From contig NZ_JABFAM010000006.1 in the NCBI RefSeq assembly GCF_013623775.1, forward strand, positions 186,001 through 250,000: a DNA stretch of 64,000 nt, given 5' to 3'. The position numbers and the translations under genes were made by a program. Shown in pieces: positions 43,010 to 52,028 of this stretch (position 1 is the stretch's first letter; the number at the start of each line of letters is the position of its first letter). This DNA is from Rufibacter sp. XAAS-G3-1. GTDB taxonomy: Bacteria; Bacteroidota; Bacteroidia; Cytophagales; Hymenobacteraceae. The notes under the pieces are model-generated. The model was given only the letters and a program-made list of their open reading frames with translations, searched no databases and had not been told where the DNA came from.

Positions 43010-43072
43010 GAAAACAGCTGATAAACGGAAAGGCCGGTAAGTTACCGGCCTTTCCGTTTATCAGCTGTTTTC
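43010..43072. terminator. 31-bp perfect-stem terminator palindrome
   Basis: Left arm GAAAACAGCTGATAAACGGA (continuing AAGGCCGGTAA) and its exact complement flank a single G at 43041. It begins 2 bp after the GNAT/nitrilase stop. The outer part (GAAAACAGCTGATAAACGG) resembles PAL ends. Confidence 0.9.
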
Positions 43073-43118
43073 TTCAGAACTAACGCAAAAAAGCGAAACC
43101 TGATAAACGTAAAGCAGA

Positions 43119-43145
43119 GCGCTCGCTCGCGTCCCGCGAGCGAGT
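43119..43145. repeat. CTCGCTCGCG palindrome, short form
   Basis: CGCTCGCTCGCGTCCCGCGA, then GCGAG. Shares both outer flanks (AAAGYAGAGC on the left, GAGTGAAA on the right) with the long palindrome at 2371-2572, as if the centre had been deleted or never acquired. Confidence 0.75.
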
Positions 43146-43186
43146 GAAAACAATACTTTTGATAACTACCCCATAAACCATTTCAT

Positions 43187-44074
43187 TCATTTGGTTCTAC
43201 GGGATTCCAGCCGTAATACAAGAAGAAGCGCCAGGGTAAACCCGAACAGCGTGCCCAGCGCTAGGTACCACTTCAGTTTTGGCCCAGACGGATGTAGAAG
43301 CGGCGCGAAGCCCACCACCACCTGCACCGTCTCCAGATTTCTTAGTTCCGCCTCTAAACCGGTTTGGGTCTCAAACAACGCCGCGCTCTGTTTGTACAGA
43401 TTGGTAGGGTCTAGGGGCTCTCCGTAGACAAACCCATGGGCCGGGCCTCTAAGGTTCACCGCCGCCTGCTTCATACTATCAATGGAAGCGATATCCTGTT
43501 TCAGTTTGGCAACCATGGCCCGTAGCTGCTCCTGCCTGACTTGGGTAACCCTGGAAAAAAAAGGATTGCGTTGAAAATACCCTACCAGAGCCTCTTGAAA
43601 AGGAGCAAAGTACTGGTTGTCATACAACTCCACATCTACCCTAAACGGGGAGCCTTCCATGACACTATCCTGGGCCACCCTTACATGGTCAATACTGATA
43701 TACCTGACAGATTTTACTTTGGCAGCTTCTTGGGGGGTAATGTGAAGATCAGCAGCTACCACGTCATGGTTGGCATCATTCACCAGCAAGGAAAGGCGGT
43801 TTACCTGGTCGGCAAAATATTCATTCCTGATTTTTGACGGAGCCAACGTGATAGAAGCCATGTAATAGGGCCGTTTCAACGAGCACAATACGTACCCCAC
43901 GCCAATTCCTAACAGGGTCACCGCCAGCACCAGGAACCACCAGCGCAAAACCAGGAAAAATGCGCTTTTTATCTGATGCAGGGCTGATCTGAAAAAAGAG
44001 CCTAGTTTCCGGAAAACTATTCTCAGGTCTATTTCATCTGCAACTCTTTCCTCTCTCAGAGATGGTTTGTCCAT
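43187..44074 (-). CDS. Wzz-like chain-length determinant protein
   Basis: 295 residues from the ATG at 44074. Two membrane segments, near residues 45-68 (VLRWWFLVLAVTLLGIGVGY) and near the C-terminus (YLALGTLFGFTLALLLVL), enclose a periplasmic helical region: the Wzz/polysaccharide co-polymerase layout, without a cytoplasmic kinase. Proteins of this type set the length of O-antigen or capsule chains made by Wzy. It is divergent from the flippase gene, 150 bp apart, and fits the polysaccharide locus that follows. Confidence 0.8.
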   Translation of the reverse strand: MDKPSLREERVADEIDLRIVFRKLGSFFRSALHQIKSAFFLVLRWWFLVLAVTLLGIGVGYVLCSLKRPYYMASITLAPSKIRNEYFADQVNRLSLLVNDANHDVVAADLHITPQEAAKVKSVRYISIDHVRVAQDSVMEGSPFRVDVELYDNQYFAPFQEALVGYFQRNPFFSRVTQVRQEQLRAMVAKLKQDIASIDSMKQAAVNLRGPAHGFVYGEPLDPTNLYKQSAALFETQTGLEAELRNLETVQVVVGFAPLLHPSGPKLKWYLALGTLFGFTLALLLVLRLESRRTK

Positions 44075-44164
44075 GGGGCACCTACGTTGTACTAAAGCAC
44101 TCAAAAATAGAAAAACTTTGTAGAATGTCCCCGAAAAGCTTTCCCGGGCCCGAGGTACTCCCAG

Positions 44165-44196
44165 TTGGTGCTTCCGTTTATTAAAGGCTACCTTTG
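44165..44196 (+). promoter_or_regulatory. promoter of the polysaccharide locus
   Basis: TACCTTTG at 44189-44196 matches TAnnTTTG; TTG at 44165-44167 lies 21 bp upstream, slightly long. The flippase start is 29 bp downstream. Confidence 0.5.
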
Positions 44197-44224
44197 CACC
44201 TATCCTTGACCCAACGTCTGTCCT

Positions 44225-45526
44225 TTGTTTAAAAACACCCCAAACGGCAAAGTGTTTATTGGCGGCAGAATCCTGCAGAACATGGCGTCACTTGGCTCCT
44301 TGCAGTTGCTTAATTTCCTGATTCCGCTGGTGCTCTCGCCGTATCTGGTACGCACCATCGGGCTGGAGAACTTTGGGCGGGTAATGGTGGCCCAGGCCAT
44401 CATCACTTACTTCAACAACTTGACCGATTATGGATTCTATTTTACCGCCACCAAGGAAATCTCCCAAAACAGAACAAACAAAAGGGTAATTGGCGCGCTT
44501 TACAATGAGGTGCTCACCACCAAGTGTTTTCTGCTGGTTTTTAGTTTATTGCTCTTGCTGGGGCTCGTGGCCCTTTTCAGCACCCCAGAGACTAATCCGT
44601 CCCTTTATTTCTTGTCGTTCACGCTGGTCATAGGGCAGACAGTATTCCCGGTCTGGCTGTTTCATGGGCTTGAGGACATGAAGTTTATCAGTGTTGTGAA
44701 TTCGGTCTCTAAAGTACTTTCATTGATGCTGATTGTTCTGTTTGTGACTAAGCCGGAAGACTATATTTACATCAATTTTTATTCGGGTTTAGGAACTATG
44801 TCGGCGGCCGCCTATAGCCTCTTCTTCATAAAAAGAAAATATGGCCTGGCTTTTCAACCTGCTACCTTCCACAAGGTACGGCACCATTTAAAGGAGGGGA
44901 AAGACATCTTCATCTCCAATTTAGCAGTTAACCTGTATTCCAACTCCAACATCCTCATCTTGGGCCTTTTTGCATCGGTTGAAATAGTGGGGTTCTACAG
45001 TGTGGCCGAAAAGGTCATTACCACGGTACGGCAAATGTTAAGTGTTTATTTCCAGGCCATTTACCCTACCCTGTGTACCCTGGTATCTAAAACGAAAAAG
45101 GAAATCATAGCATTTACCCTGCGCCTCCACTTGCCTTTTTTATTTTGCATTCTTTTGTTGTGTTCCGGCATCTATTACTTCTCAGATGAGCTAACCACTT
45201 ACTTCGCGGGTAGTTCCATTCCAGAGATTCGTAGTCTTATACGGCTCTTAAGTTTCGTGCCGTTTATTGTGGCCCTGAATATTCCGTCTAACCAGTTCCT
45301 GCTTATTTACGGCTTCAAAGAAAGCTACAGAACCACCCTGCTCACCGGGACTTTCCTGAACTTACTTTTAAACTCCTTTCTAAGTTATTTCTATCTGGCC
45401 CAAGGCACTGCCCTGGCTGTTATCCTTACCGAAATTTTCATTACCGTAGGGCTGTTCACAGTCTTAGAAATCAAGAACCCCGTTTTTAGCCTACTTTTCT
45501 CAAAACAGGCATTAAACCAAAAATAA
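44225..45526 (+). CDS. Wzx-type polysaccharide flippase
   Basis: 433 residues with about 12 membrane segments; IPLVLSPYLVRTIGLENFGRV and YGFYFTATKEISQN are typical of the Wzx/MATE-like polysaccharide transporter family that flips lipid-linked repeat units. The frame opens at a TTG (44225); an ATG at 44282 would start right at the first membrane segment. The last 15 codons (45481-45526) are read out of a PAL repeat, so the C-terminal tail PVFSLLFSKQALNQK is repeat-derived. Confidence 0.88.
   Translation: MFKNTPNGKVFIGGRILQNMASLGSLQLLNFLIPLVLSPYLVRTIGLENFGRVMVAQAIITYFNNLTDYGFYFTATKEISQNRTNKRVIGALYNEVLTTKCFLLVFSLLLLLGLVALFSTPETNPSLYFLSFTLVIGQTVFPVWLFHGLEDMKFISVVNSVSKVLSLMLIVLFVTKPEDYIYINFYSGLGTMSAAAYSLFFIKRKYGLAFQPATFHKVRHHLKEGKDIFISNLAVNLYSNSNILILGLFASVEIVGFYSVAEKVITTVRQMLSVYFQAIYPTLCTLVSKTKKEIIAFTLRLHLPFLFCILLLCSGIYYFSDELTTYFAGSSIPEIRSLIRLLSFVPFIVALNIPSNQFLLIYGFKESYRTTLLTGTFLNLLLNSFLSYFYLAQGTALAVILTEIFITVGLFTVLEIKNPVFSLLFSKQALNQK
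45481..45517. repeat. PAL palindromic repeat, copy 19 (inside the flippase 3' end)
   Basis: CGTTTTTAGCCTACTTTTC, then TCAAAACAGGCATTAAAC. Overlaps the last codons of the flippase gene. Confidence 0.7.
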
Positions 45527-45847
45527 CCCAGCAGTGATCTGGTGCAGCGAATGCTCTGGTTGAACATTTACATTGTCTCTTCTAGGTTTAAATGAAGGAC
45601 TACTTTCAAAAATATTTTTTTTCCGAAAGCACCCGATTCTATCTTCGTTTTAGGGCCGATTTTAGGAAAATAGCCCGAAAACAGAAATTTTATATGGATA
45701 AATGCACCAGCAGATGTCTGCACTAGAAACAAAATTAAAAACGCTAAACAGGCTTTATTTCTAACTAATTACTTAGATTCTATTCAGAAAGATATTTGTA
45801 GCCAGAGAGTTGTTTTGCCTATCCTATTCCGTACAAATCTTACACCA
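45527..45847. other. AT-rich gap inside the polysaccharide locus
   Basis: 321 bp without a gene. Contains PAL copy 20 and A/T-rich DNA. An in-frame TTG at 45815 precedes the chosen glycosyltransferase start. Confidence 0.4.
45646..45682. repeat. PAL palindromic repeat, copy 20
   Basis: CGTTTTAGGGCCGATTTTA, then GGAAAATAGCCCGAAAAC; near-consensus, between flippase and glycosyltransferase. Confidence 0.75.
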
Positions 45848-46885
45848 ATGACCGCCCGTAGAGACCTTCCCGCAAACCTTCCCTGGGTAAGTATCATTGT
45901 CTTGCATTACAGTAACTATCAAGACACCATTGAGTGCCTTGATAATTTGCTTAAGCTGGAATACGCGCGTTTCTCTATGGTTGTGGTCGATAATCATTCC
46001 CCTAATAACTCCCTTGCTTATATAAAAACCTGGCTGCTGGAGGGCGATTTTACCGGGTATGATTTAAAGAGTAAAGTAGAACAGCTAGAGACTTTCCAAC
46101 AACACGTAATTTATGGGAAAGGAAAGGATTGGGATTCCGTTCCATCAGAAAAGGCTTTCCTTACCACCATCCAGGTAGGCGAAAACCTGGGGTTTGCGGG
46201 CGGCAACAACGTGGGGATTGACTTCGCCCTGCATCACTTCTCCCCTGATTTTGTCTGGCTGCTGAATAATGACACGGTGGTGGCCCCTAATAGCCTGTCT
46301 GAACTGGTGCACCAAGCGCAGGCGCAGTTGGGGGAAGGCAGCAACATAGGCATCTGGGGCTCCAAACTCCTGTATTACCACCAACCAGATACCATTCAGG
46401 CCATTGGCGGAAAACTGAATTTAACTACTTTTACCACCAGCCATCTCGCCCAGGGACTTAAAGACACCCCCGCCAACGAGGAAGAATACCCAAACCAGGA
46501 TTACGTGGTGGGGGCTTCGCTTTTTGTTTGCCGAAAGTTTCTGGAAGAGGTTGGGCTGTTAAGCGAAGAGTATTTTCTTTACTTTGAAGAACTGGATTGG
46601 GCGAAACGAGGGCAAAAAGCTGGTTTCTCGCTGGGGTATGTGGCTGCCAGTAAGGTTTACCACAAAGAGGGTGCCTCCATCGGCTCCAATTCGGTGGGCA
46701 GGCAGAAAAGTGATCTGGCAGATTACCACGGCATCAGAAGCAAAATCATCTTCTTCAAGAAGTTCTACCCAGAAAAGTCCCTGCACCTGTACACGTGGCT
46801 GCTGGCTTCGGTTTTCCTGCGGTTAGGCCGGGGGCAATTCAAGAGAGCTTTTAGGGTACTTAGCCTCCTACACCGCACAAAATGA
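45848..46885 (+). CDS. family 2 glycosyltransferase
   Basis: 345 residues. GT-A fold: PWVSIIVLHYSNYQDTIECL at the start, MVVVDNHSPNNS for the nucleotide-sugar site, ENLGFAGGNNVGID, and WLLNNDTVVAP as the DxD-like metal site; the later FEELDWAKRGQKAGF is the usual ED-type acceptor motif. It resembles rhamnosyltransferase-like GT2 enzymes, but the sugar cannot be told. Its stop overlaps the next gene's start by 4 bp (ATGA). Confidence 0.92.
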   Translation: MTARRDLPANLPWVSIIVLHYSNYQDTIECLDNLLKLEYARFSMVVVDNHSPNNSLAYIKTWLLEGDFTGYDLKSKVEQLETFQQHVIYGKGKDWDSVPSEKAFLTTIQVGENLGFAGGNNVGIDFALHHFSPDFVWLLNNDTVVAPNSLSELVHQAQAQLGEGSNIGIWGSKLLYYHQPDTIQAIGGKLNLTTFTTSHLAQGLKDTPANEEEYPNQDYVVGASLFVCRKFLEEVGLLSEEYFLYFEELDWAKRGQKAGFSLGYVAASKVYHKEGASIGSNSVGRQKSDLADYHGIRSKIIFFKKFYPEKSLHLYTWLLASVFLRLGRGQFKRAFRVLSLLHRTK

Positions 46886-48192
46886 AGATAACGTTTACCC
46901 CTAAGGTCTCCCTTTCCTATACGCTGCTGGTTAGCCTTATTCTCACGCTTTTATTCAGCGGTTTCGTCACTAATTTTATTTCATTTACTACGGTTAACCT
47001 GGGCACGGCGCTGGTAGATCTGGTCGTATTCCTGATCATGATTCACACGCTTCTAACCCTGGCGTTCTTTTATTTATCAGGTAAAAAGATAGACAAAGAG
47101 TACGTTATTTTCGCCGCCTTCTTGCTTTTGCTGTTAATACTCACGTTAAGTAAAATCTTCTTTATAGACGAAAATCCTGTGCGGGAAAGGGTATTAGGCC
47201 TCCGAAATAACCTCATTTACTGTCTGCCTGTAGTATATATTCCCCTGCTTCTGCAAAAGGAAAAACACATTGCCAAAAGCATTCAGATTCTGCTGACTGC
47301 CGGTTTGGTTTTGTGTGTATTTGCCGTTTTCCAATACACTTTTGCCTCCCGGCTGCCCCTCTCTTTTCTGGCGTTAAGGGGCGAAGGGACTTTTCATTTC
47401 TATGAGCAGGAAATTACCCGGCCCACTGCCCTTATTGGCAACACCATCATCTTCGCCAGCTTTACCCTGCTGTTGTCCAGCCTGTTTTTCACCAAGTACA
47501 TTACCTACAGAAAAAAGCTCTATCTAATCTTTATGGCCCTCATTCTCATGGTCAATGTCATGACATTTACCAGGGCTACTCTGGTGGGGTTTGTCTTGTC
47601 TGGCGGCATCATTCTGGCGTTGTACTACGGTCGGTTTACGTTACTTTATACCATCAAGCTTCTGGTGGTGCTCACTACCTTTCTTTCGGTTATGCTGCTG
47701 GTGGGCTATCACTACAAAGACACCTTTTTAGTGCGCAGGATGACGGGACGTGAAATGAGCACTATTTCCTCCAATGAAGGCCATTTCAGTATGATTGACA
47801 ACGCTGTTGCTTACCTGAAAGAACATTATCTGGCGGGTTCGGGCATTGGATCACAAGGCCCCAGCGGAGATCCTGAAAAGGTACTTATTACCGACGGGTA
47901 TTGGTTTCAGTTGTTCCTGGAGAACGGGGCAATTTTGGGGCTACTGTATCTGGCGTTTTATCTTCTCTGTTTCTTTTATGCGCTGCAGGCATTTCTTAAA
48001 ACAGACAATATTCTGCTCAAGCAATTATGCCTCGCCTTTCTAGGGATAAGCGCCTATTACTATGGAGCTTCGTTCATTAATTCGGCGTTTATTGGCAGAG
48101 TGAATTTCATCTTGTACTGGATGCTGTTTGGCTTTATCATGGCGCAACGCCTCATCACCAAAAAACAAGCACATGCCGTCTCTGGTGATTGA
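46882..48192 (+). CDS. O-antigen polymerase/ligase-like membrane protein
   Basis: 436 residues with about 11 hydrophobic segments and one large periplasmic loop before the last helices (YLKEHYLAGSGIGSQGPSGD, LFLENGAILGLLYLAFYLL), the layout of Wzy polymerases and WaaL ligases. The cluster holds two such proteins (the other at 50593-51870), so one may polymerise and the other ligate; sequence does not say which. Overlaps the glycosyltransferase before it by 4 bp and the one after it by 20 bp. Confidence 0.8.
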   Translation: MKITFTPKVSLSYTLLVSLILTLLFSGFVTNFISFTTVNLGTALVDLVVFLIMIHTLLTLAFFYLSGKKIDKEYVIFAAFLLLLLILTLSKIFFIDENPVRERVLGLRNNLIYCLPVVYIPLLLQKEKHIAKSIQILLTAGLVLCVFAVFQYTFASRLPLSFLALRGEGTFHFYEQEITRPTALIGNTIIFASFTLLLSSLFFTKYITYRKKLYLIFMALILMVNVMTFTRATLVGFVLSGGIILALYYGRFTLLYTIKLLVVLTTFLSVMLLVGYHYKDTFLVRRMTGREMSTISSNEGHFSMIDNAVAYLKEHYLAGSGIGSQGPSGDPEKVLITDGYWFQLFLENGAILGLLYLAFYLLCFFYALQAFLKTDNILLKQLCLAFLGISAYYYGASFINSAFIGRVNFILYWMLFGFIMAQRLITKKQAHAVSGD

Positions 48193-49309
48193 TGCCCGCA
48201 TGGTGCATGCTTCGGGAATTGGGGTGTACCTGAGGCAGCTTATTCCTTTTTTAGCGGAACATTTTACCATTTCCCTTTTAGGCAAAGAAGAAGAGTTGCA
48301 GGAAGCGGCTATGGGTTCTTCCGGAAAGATTATTCCGGTGAACGCGCCTATTTACTCTTTGCAAGAGCAGGTAGCGCTTTTTACAGAAATCCCGGTCTGT
48401 GACATCTTCTGGTCGCCGCACTACAACATCCCGCTTTTACCTGTTAAAGCCCTAAAAAGAGTGGTCACCATCCATGACACCTACCACCGGGCGTACCAAC
48501 ACACCTTACCCCTCGCCCAGAAAGCCTACGCCGCGGTTCTGTTGAATGCTGCCGTCTTGCGGTCAGATAAAGTGGTGACGGTTTCTGCATTTTCTAAAAA
48601 AGAAATCAAAACCTACACCAAGTGCCCGGAGCAAAAGCTGCACGTCATTCACAATGGCGTGAACCCCGCCCTGTTTTCGGCCTATTTTCCAGAAAACGCC
48701 CCCGAAACCCTCCGCAGCCACCTTCCTGAACTGCCGAAGAAGTTTATTCTGTACGTGGGCAATGTGAAACCCCATAAGAACCTGATTACGCTGCTAAAGG
48801 CGTATGCCCAGCTTCCATTAGCGCTAAAGGCCCAGTACGGGATAGTGATTGTGGGAAAGCAGGAAGGGTTTATCACGCCAGACCAGGAAGTGTTTCAGTT
48901 TCTGCAGCAGGAGCCCTCCCTCCAGAACCGGGTTCATTTCACGGGCCTGGTGCCCGATGAGCTATTGCCATTCCTCTATAAATGCGCATCTTTGTTTGTC
49001 TTTCCGTCTTTTTACGAGGGGTTCGGCCTGCCGCCGCTGGAGGCGATGGCCTGCGGTTGCCCGGTTCTGGTGTCCAGCGCGGCCAGTATTCCGGAGGTTT
49101 GCGGGGATGCTGCCCTTTACTTTAATCCGCTGGACGTAAACGAGCTGGCGCAGCAGATGGAAAAAGTGTTAAACGATGAAACGCTACGGCAAGCGTTGAT
49201 TAAGAAAGGAGTTCGGCGGAGCAGCCTTTTCTCCTGGCAGGAGTCGGGAAACCGGCACCTGGCGCTGTTTCAGGAACTTTTAGCGCCGGTACCAATGGGC
49301 CCGTTTTGA
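48173..49309 (+). CDS. family 4 glycosyltransferase
   Basis: 378 residues from the ATG at 48173 ([20 protein letters not shown]). GT-B fold: the [14 protein letters not shown]-terminal loop, [29 protein letters not shown], and the C-terminal [20 protein letters not shown] with the EX7E pair that binds the sugar nucleotide. Mannosyl- or related transferase; donor uncertain. Its final codons lie in PAL copy 21, which was later split by a MITE-like element. Confidence 0.92.
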   Translation: MPSLVIDARMVHASGIGVYLRQLIPFLAEHFTISLLGKEEELQEAAMGSSGKIIPVNAPIYSLQEQVALFTEIPVCDIFWSPHYNIPLLPVKALKRVVTIHDTYHRAYQHTLPLAQKAYAAVLLNAAVLRSDKVVTVSAFSKKEIKTYTKCPEQKLHVIHNGVNPALFSAYFPENAPETLRSHLPELPKKFILYVGNVKPHKNLITLLKAYAQLPLALKAQYGIVIVGKQEGFITPDQEVFQFLQQEPSLQNRVHFTGLVPDELLPFLYKCASLFVFPSFYEGFGLPPLEAMACGCPVLVSSAASIPEVCGDAALYFNPLDVNELAQQMEKVLNDETLRQALIKKGVRRSSLFSWQESGNRHLALFQELLAPVPMGPF

Positions 49310-49335
49310 AGCAGTTTTACCAAAAACAAGCCTAA
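49302..49335. repeat. PAL palindromic repeat, copy 21 (interrupted by the MITE-like element)
   Basis: CGTTTTGAAGCAGTTTTAC, then CAAAAACAAGCCTAA; the remaining arm TAAAAC resumes at 49475. Removing the element plus one TAA copy restores GCCTAAAAC. Confidence 0.75.
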
Positions 49336-49474
49336 GAGCTTGTTTACATTTGAGGTTTGCAAGCGAAAACGGCCAGAGAAAGGTTCTGCGGAAACTTTTC
49401 TTGAGCAGCGTAGCAGCGAACGCTGGTTCTTGCTATGGGCTTTTGCAGCGCAAAGATGAAATGTAAACAAGCTC
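49336..49474. mobile_element. MITE-like element, copy 2 (139 bp)
   Basis: Perfect 16-bp terminal inverted repeats GAGCTTGTTTACATTT / AAATGTAAACAAGCTC, flanked by TAA on both sides (49333-49335, 49475-49477). No ORF. The interior matches the element at 15010-15169 in inverse orientation. It interrupts PAL copy 21, so it moved after that repeat was in place. Confidence 0.88.
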
Positions 49475-49499
49475 TAAAACATCAGTTAGCAGAAAAGGG

Positions 49500-50615
49500 G
49501 TGAGAGTAGCGATTGTACATGAATGGTTTGTGGATTACTCGGGGTCTGAAAGGGTGGTGGAACAGCTTTTGCAGATTTTCCCCGAGGCAAGTCTGTTCGC
49601 GGTGATTGATTTCATGCCTGCCCACCTGCGGAAACACATTCTTCATAAACCGGTCACTACCACGTTCATCCAGAAGCTTCCTTTCGCGCAGAAATACTAC
49701 CGCAATTACCTGTTTTTGATGCCCCTGGCCATTGAGCAACTGGATGTAAGCGGGTACGATGTGGTCATTTCCAGTAGCCACGCCGTGGCGAAAGGCGTTT
49801 TAACCCACGCCAACCAGCTTCATATCTGCTACTGCCATTCGCCCGCCCGCTACGCCTGGGACTTGTACCACCAATACCTGAAGGAAACCGGGCTGGACAA
49901 AGGCCTGAAAGGCATGCTGGCGAAGCTCATCCTACACCGTTTCAGAAGCTGGGATCTGGCTACCGCGCAGCGGGTAGACTATTTCATTGCCAACTCCCAC
50001 TACATCGCCCGGCGCATCAGAAAAAACTACCACCGCACCTCTACGATCATTCACCCACCGGTAGACGTGGAGAATTTCACCGCCGCCGGCCGTAAAGAAA
50101 GCTTTTACCTTACCGCCTCCCGCATGGTGCCCTACAAACGGATTGATCTGATTGTGGAAGCGTTCAACGACATGCCAGACAAACAGCTCCTGGTGATTGG
50201 CGAAGGGCCCGACTTTGAGAAAATAAAAGCCATGGCCGCCCCCAACGTGGTGTTGCTGGGCTACCAGCCTTTTGAGGTGCTCAAAGACCACCTACAGCGG
50301 GCCAAAGCCTTTGTTTTTGCGGCCGAGGAAGATTTTGGCATTACGCCCGTAGAAGCCCAGGCCTGCGGAACACCGGTTATTGCCTTCGGGAAAGGCGGTG
50401 CGCTGGAGACCGTTGCTCCCCACACCGGGGTCTTCTTTTACGCCCAAGAAAAAAACGCCCTCAAAGCCGCCGTGGAGCAGTTTGAAACGAATGGTTTACC
50501 CTACCACCCCCTATCCGTTAGGGCCTCGGTAGAAAGATTCAACCAAAAAAGATTCAGGGAAGAGTTACGGCAATTTGTTTCAGAGAAATACCATGAGCTT
50601 CAGCAAGGTTTTTAG
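49500..50615 (+). CDS. family 4 glycosyltransferase
   Basis: 371 residues from a GTG start (49500) giving MRVAIVHEWFVDYSGSERVV. GT-B fold with YCHSPARYAWDLYHQYLKE, a SRMVPYKRIDLIVEAFNDMP strand, LVIGEGPDFEKIKAMA, and EEDFGITPVEAQACGTPVIA for the donor site. Similar proteins transfer mannose. Its 3' end overlaps the next gene by 23 bp. Confidence 0.92.
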   Translation: MRVAIVHEWFVDYSGSERVVEQLLQIFPEASLFAVIDFMPAHLRKHILHKPVTTTFIQKLPFAQKYYRNYLFLMPLAIEQLDVSGYDVVISSSHAVAKGVLTHANQLHICYCHSPARYAWDLYHQYLKETGLDKGLKGMLAKLILHRFRSWDLATAQRVDYFIANSHYIARRIRKNYHRTSTIIHPPVDVENFTAAGRKESFYLTASRMVPYKRIDLIVEAFNDMPDKQLLVIGEGPDFEKIKAMAAPNVVLLGYQPFEVLKDHLQRAKAFVFAAEEDFGITPVEAQACGTPVIAFGKGGALETVAPHTGVFFYAQEKNALKAAVEQFETNGLPYHPLSVRASVERFNQKRFREELRQFVSEKYHELQQGF

Positions 50616-51870
50616 GGGAACGTCTGGCCTTTGGCATGATGCTTATGGGAATGTCCTCTATCTGTACGCCTTCGTTTTTCCCTGGCGCTCTAACCTGAAG
50701 TCTGCCTTGTTTCTTCTTCTTTTGGGGGCATTCCTGTGGCAAACTGCCCGTAAAAAAAACCTCGATCTTTCTATTCTGAAGAGCAAGGTTTACCGGACAA
50801 TGATCGCGTACTTTTCCCTTTGCGTGCTATCCCTGTTTTACTCGGTTAACCAAGAAGGCACCCTGCAATTCATTGTTTTACAGGCTAGTATTTTCCTGTT
50901 GCCGCTATTGGTTTACCGGCGATTTTCGGCAAAACAGGTGCAAAACGCGCTGCTGCTTTTCTGTTTGAGTTGCTTTGTTTTGGCGGTGTACGCCACTATG
51001 CTTACCGCACTTGAGTACCTCAAGGTAATTCCTCCTCATGCACATTCCTTAGCTACGTTGGACTGGACTTTTTTCTCGTATCATATTCCGCAAAGCATCC
51101 GTTTCCATGCTCCATATTTCAGCTTGTACATTGGTACTTGCTTAATCATCCACTCGTATTTCCTGTACACTCTTCGTTATTCAGAGCACCGGAAGACCTT
51201 TCTTTTTCATTTATTTTTCTGGCTGTTTTTCTTTTCTTTTCTGGCGCTTTTGTCTTCCAGAACCGCCTTGGTGGCCACGGTGGTAGTGCTGGCGGTGGCA
51301 GCGGTGTACCTGGCACTAAAGGCCAGGAAATACCTGCTGTTGGCGGCCGTTGTGGTCTTCACGGCAGGTACCAGCTTGCTGATTTTTGAGAAAGTAACCT
51401 ATTTAAAAACGAAATTCAGCCAAAACGCGGGAGTGACCGAACGGAAAATGATGTGGCTTTCTGCGTTGGACATTATCAAAGAACGCCCCATAACAGGCGT
51501 TAGCCCCGGCGGCTCCAGAGATGCCGTGGTGGAGAGCTACCGCAAACACAACTTTAAAGAAGGAGTGGAAGCCCGGTTTGATGCGCACAACCAGTTTCTC
51601 ATGTATGGCGTCTCGCTGGGTTTACCAGGAGTTCTGGTTTTTCTGCTGCTCCTGCTCTTTCTCCTGAAAGCCGCTTACCAGAGGCAGGACTTTATCCTTT
51701 TCGCGTTTGTGGCGGTTTTTGGCATTTGCTGCCTCACCGAATCTTTGCTCCAGCGCAGAGACGGCACCCTGTTGTTTTCCTTTGTCACCTCCCTCCTGCT
51801 TTTCGCCCCCAAAGACCAGCCGATTCCCAGGCAAACTCTGGTAAAACAGAAGAAGCCGCTGAAAAATTAA
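50593..51870 (+). CDS. O-antigen ligase family membrane protein
   Basis: 425 residues from the ATG at 50593, with about 11 membrane segments and the Wzy_C-type periplasmic loop: ALDIIKERPITGVSPGGSRD then ARFDAHNQFLMYGVSLGLPG, whose His-Asn-Gln matches the conserved His region of WaaL ligases. This makes it the better ligase candidate of the two. Last gene of the visible cluster. Confidence 0.85.
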   Translation: MSFSKVFRGTSGLWHDAYGNVLYLYAFVFPWRSNLKSALFLLLLGAFLWQTARKKNLDLSILKSKVYRTMIAYFSLCVLSLFYSVNQEGTLQFIVLQASIFLLPLLVYRRFSAKQVQNALLLFCLSCFVLAVYATMLTALEYLKVIPPHAHSLATLDWTFFSYHIPQSIRFHAPYFSLYIGTCLIIHSYFLYTLRYSEHRKTFLFHLFFWLFFFSFLALLSSRTALVATVVVLAVAAVYLALKARKYLLLAAVVVFTAGTSLLIFEKVTYLKTKFSQNAGVTERKMMWLSALDIIKERPITGVSPGGSRDAVVESYRKHNFKEGVEARFDAHNQFLMYGVSLGLPGVLVFLLLLLFLLKAAYQRQDFILFAFVAVFGICCLTESLLQRRDGTLLFSFVTSLLLFAPKDQPIPRQTLVKQKKPLKN

Positions 51871-51916
51871 TCGCGCAGAAACCTCCTGCTGGCATTATCC
51901 AGAAGATAGTTGGTTC

Positions 51917-51954
51917 CGTTTTAAAGGTTCTTTTACCAAAACAGGCTTAAAACG
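51917..51954. repeat. PAL palindromic repeat, copy 22
   Basis: CGTTTTAAAGGTTCTTTTAC, then CAAAACAGGCTTAAAACG; 47 bp past the ligase stop. Confidence 0.75.
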
Positions 51955-52028
51955 GGAGGTTTGCCTTTGCTAATTCTCGTGGGCCCGCTTGACAATCTAT
52001 AAACATCCATTATATTGTAAGGAACATA

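Noticed and set aside
44225-51870. Secondary-metabolite gene cluster
   Set aside because: The genes are flippase, glycosyltransferases and polymerase/ligase types only, as in surface polysaccharide loci; no synthases or tailoring enzymes.
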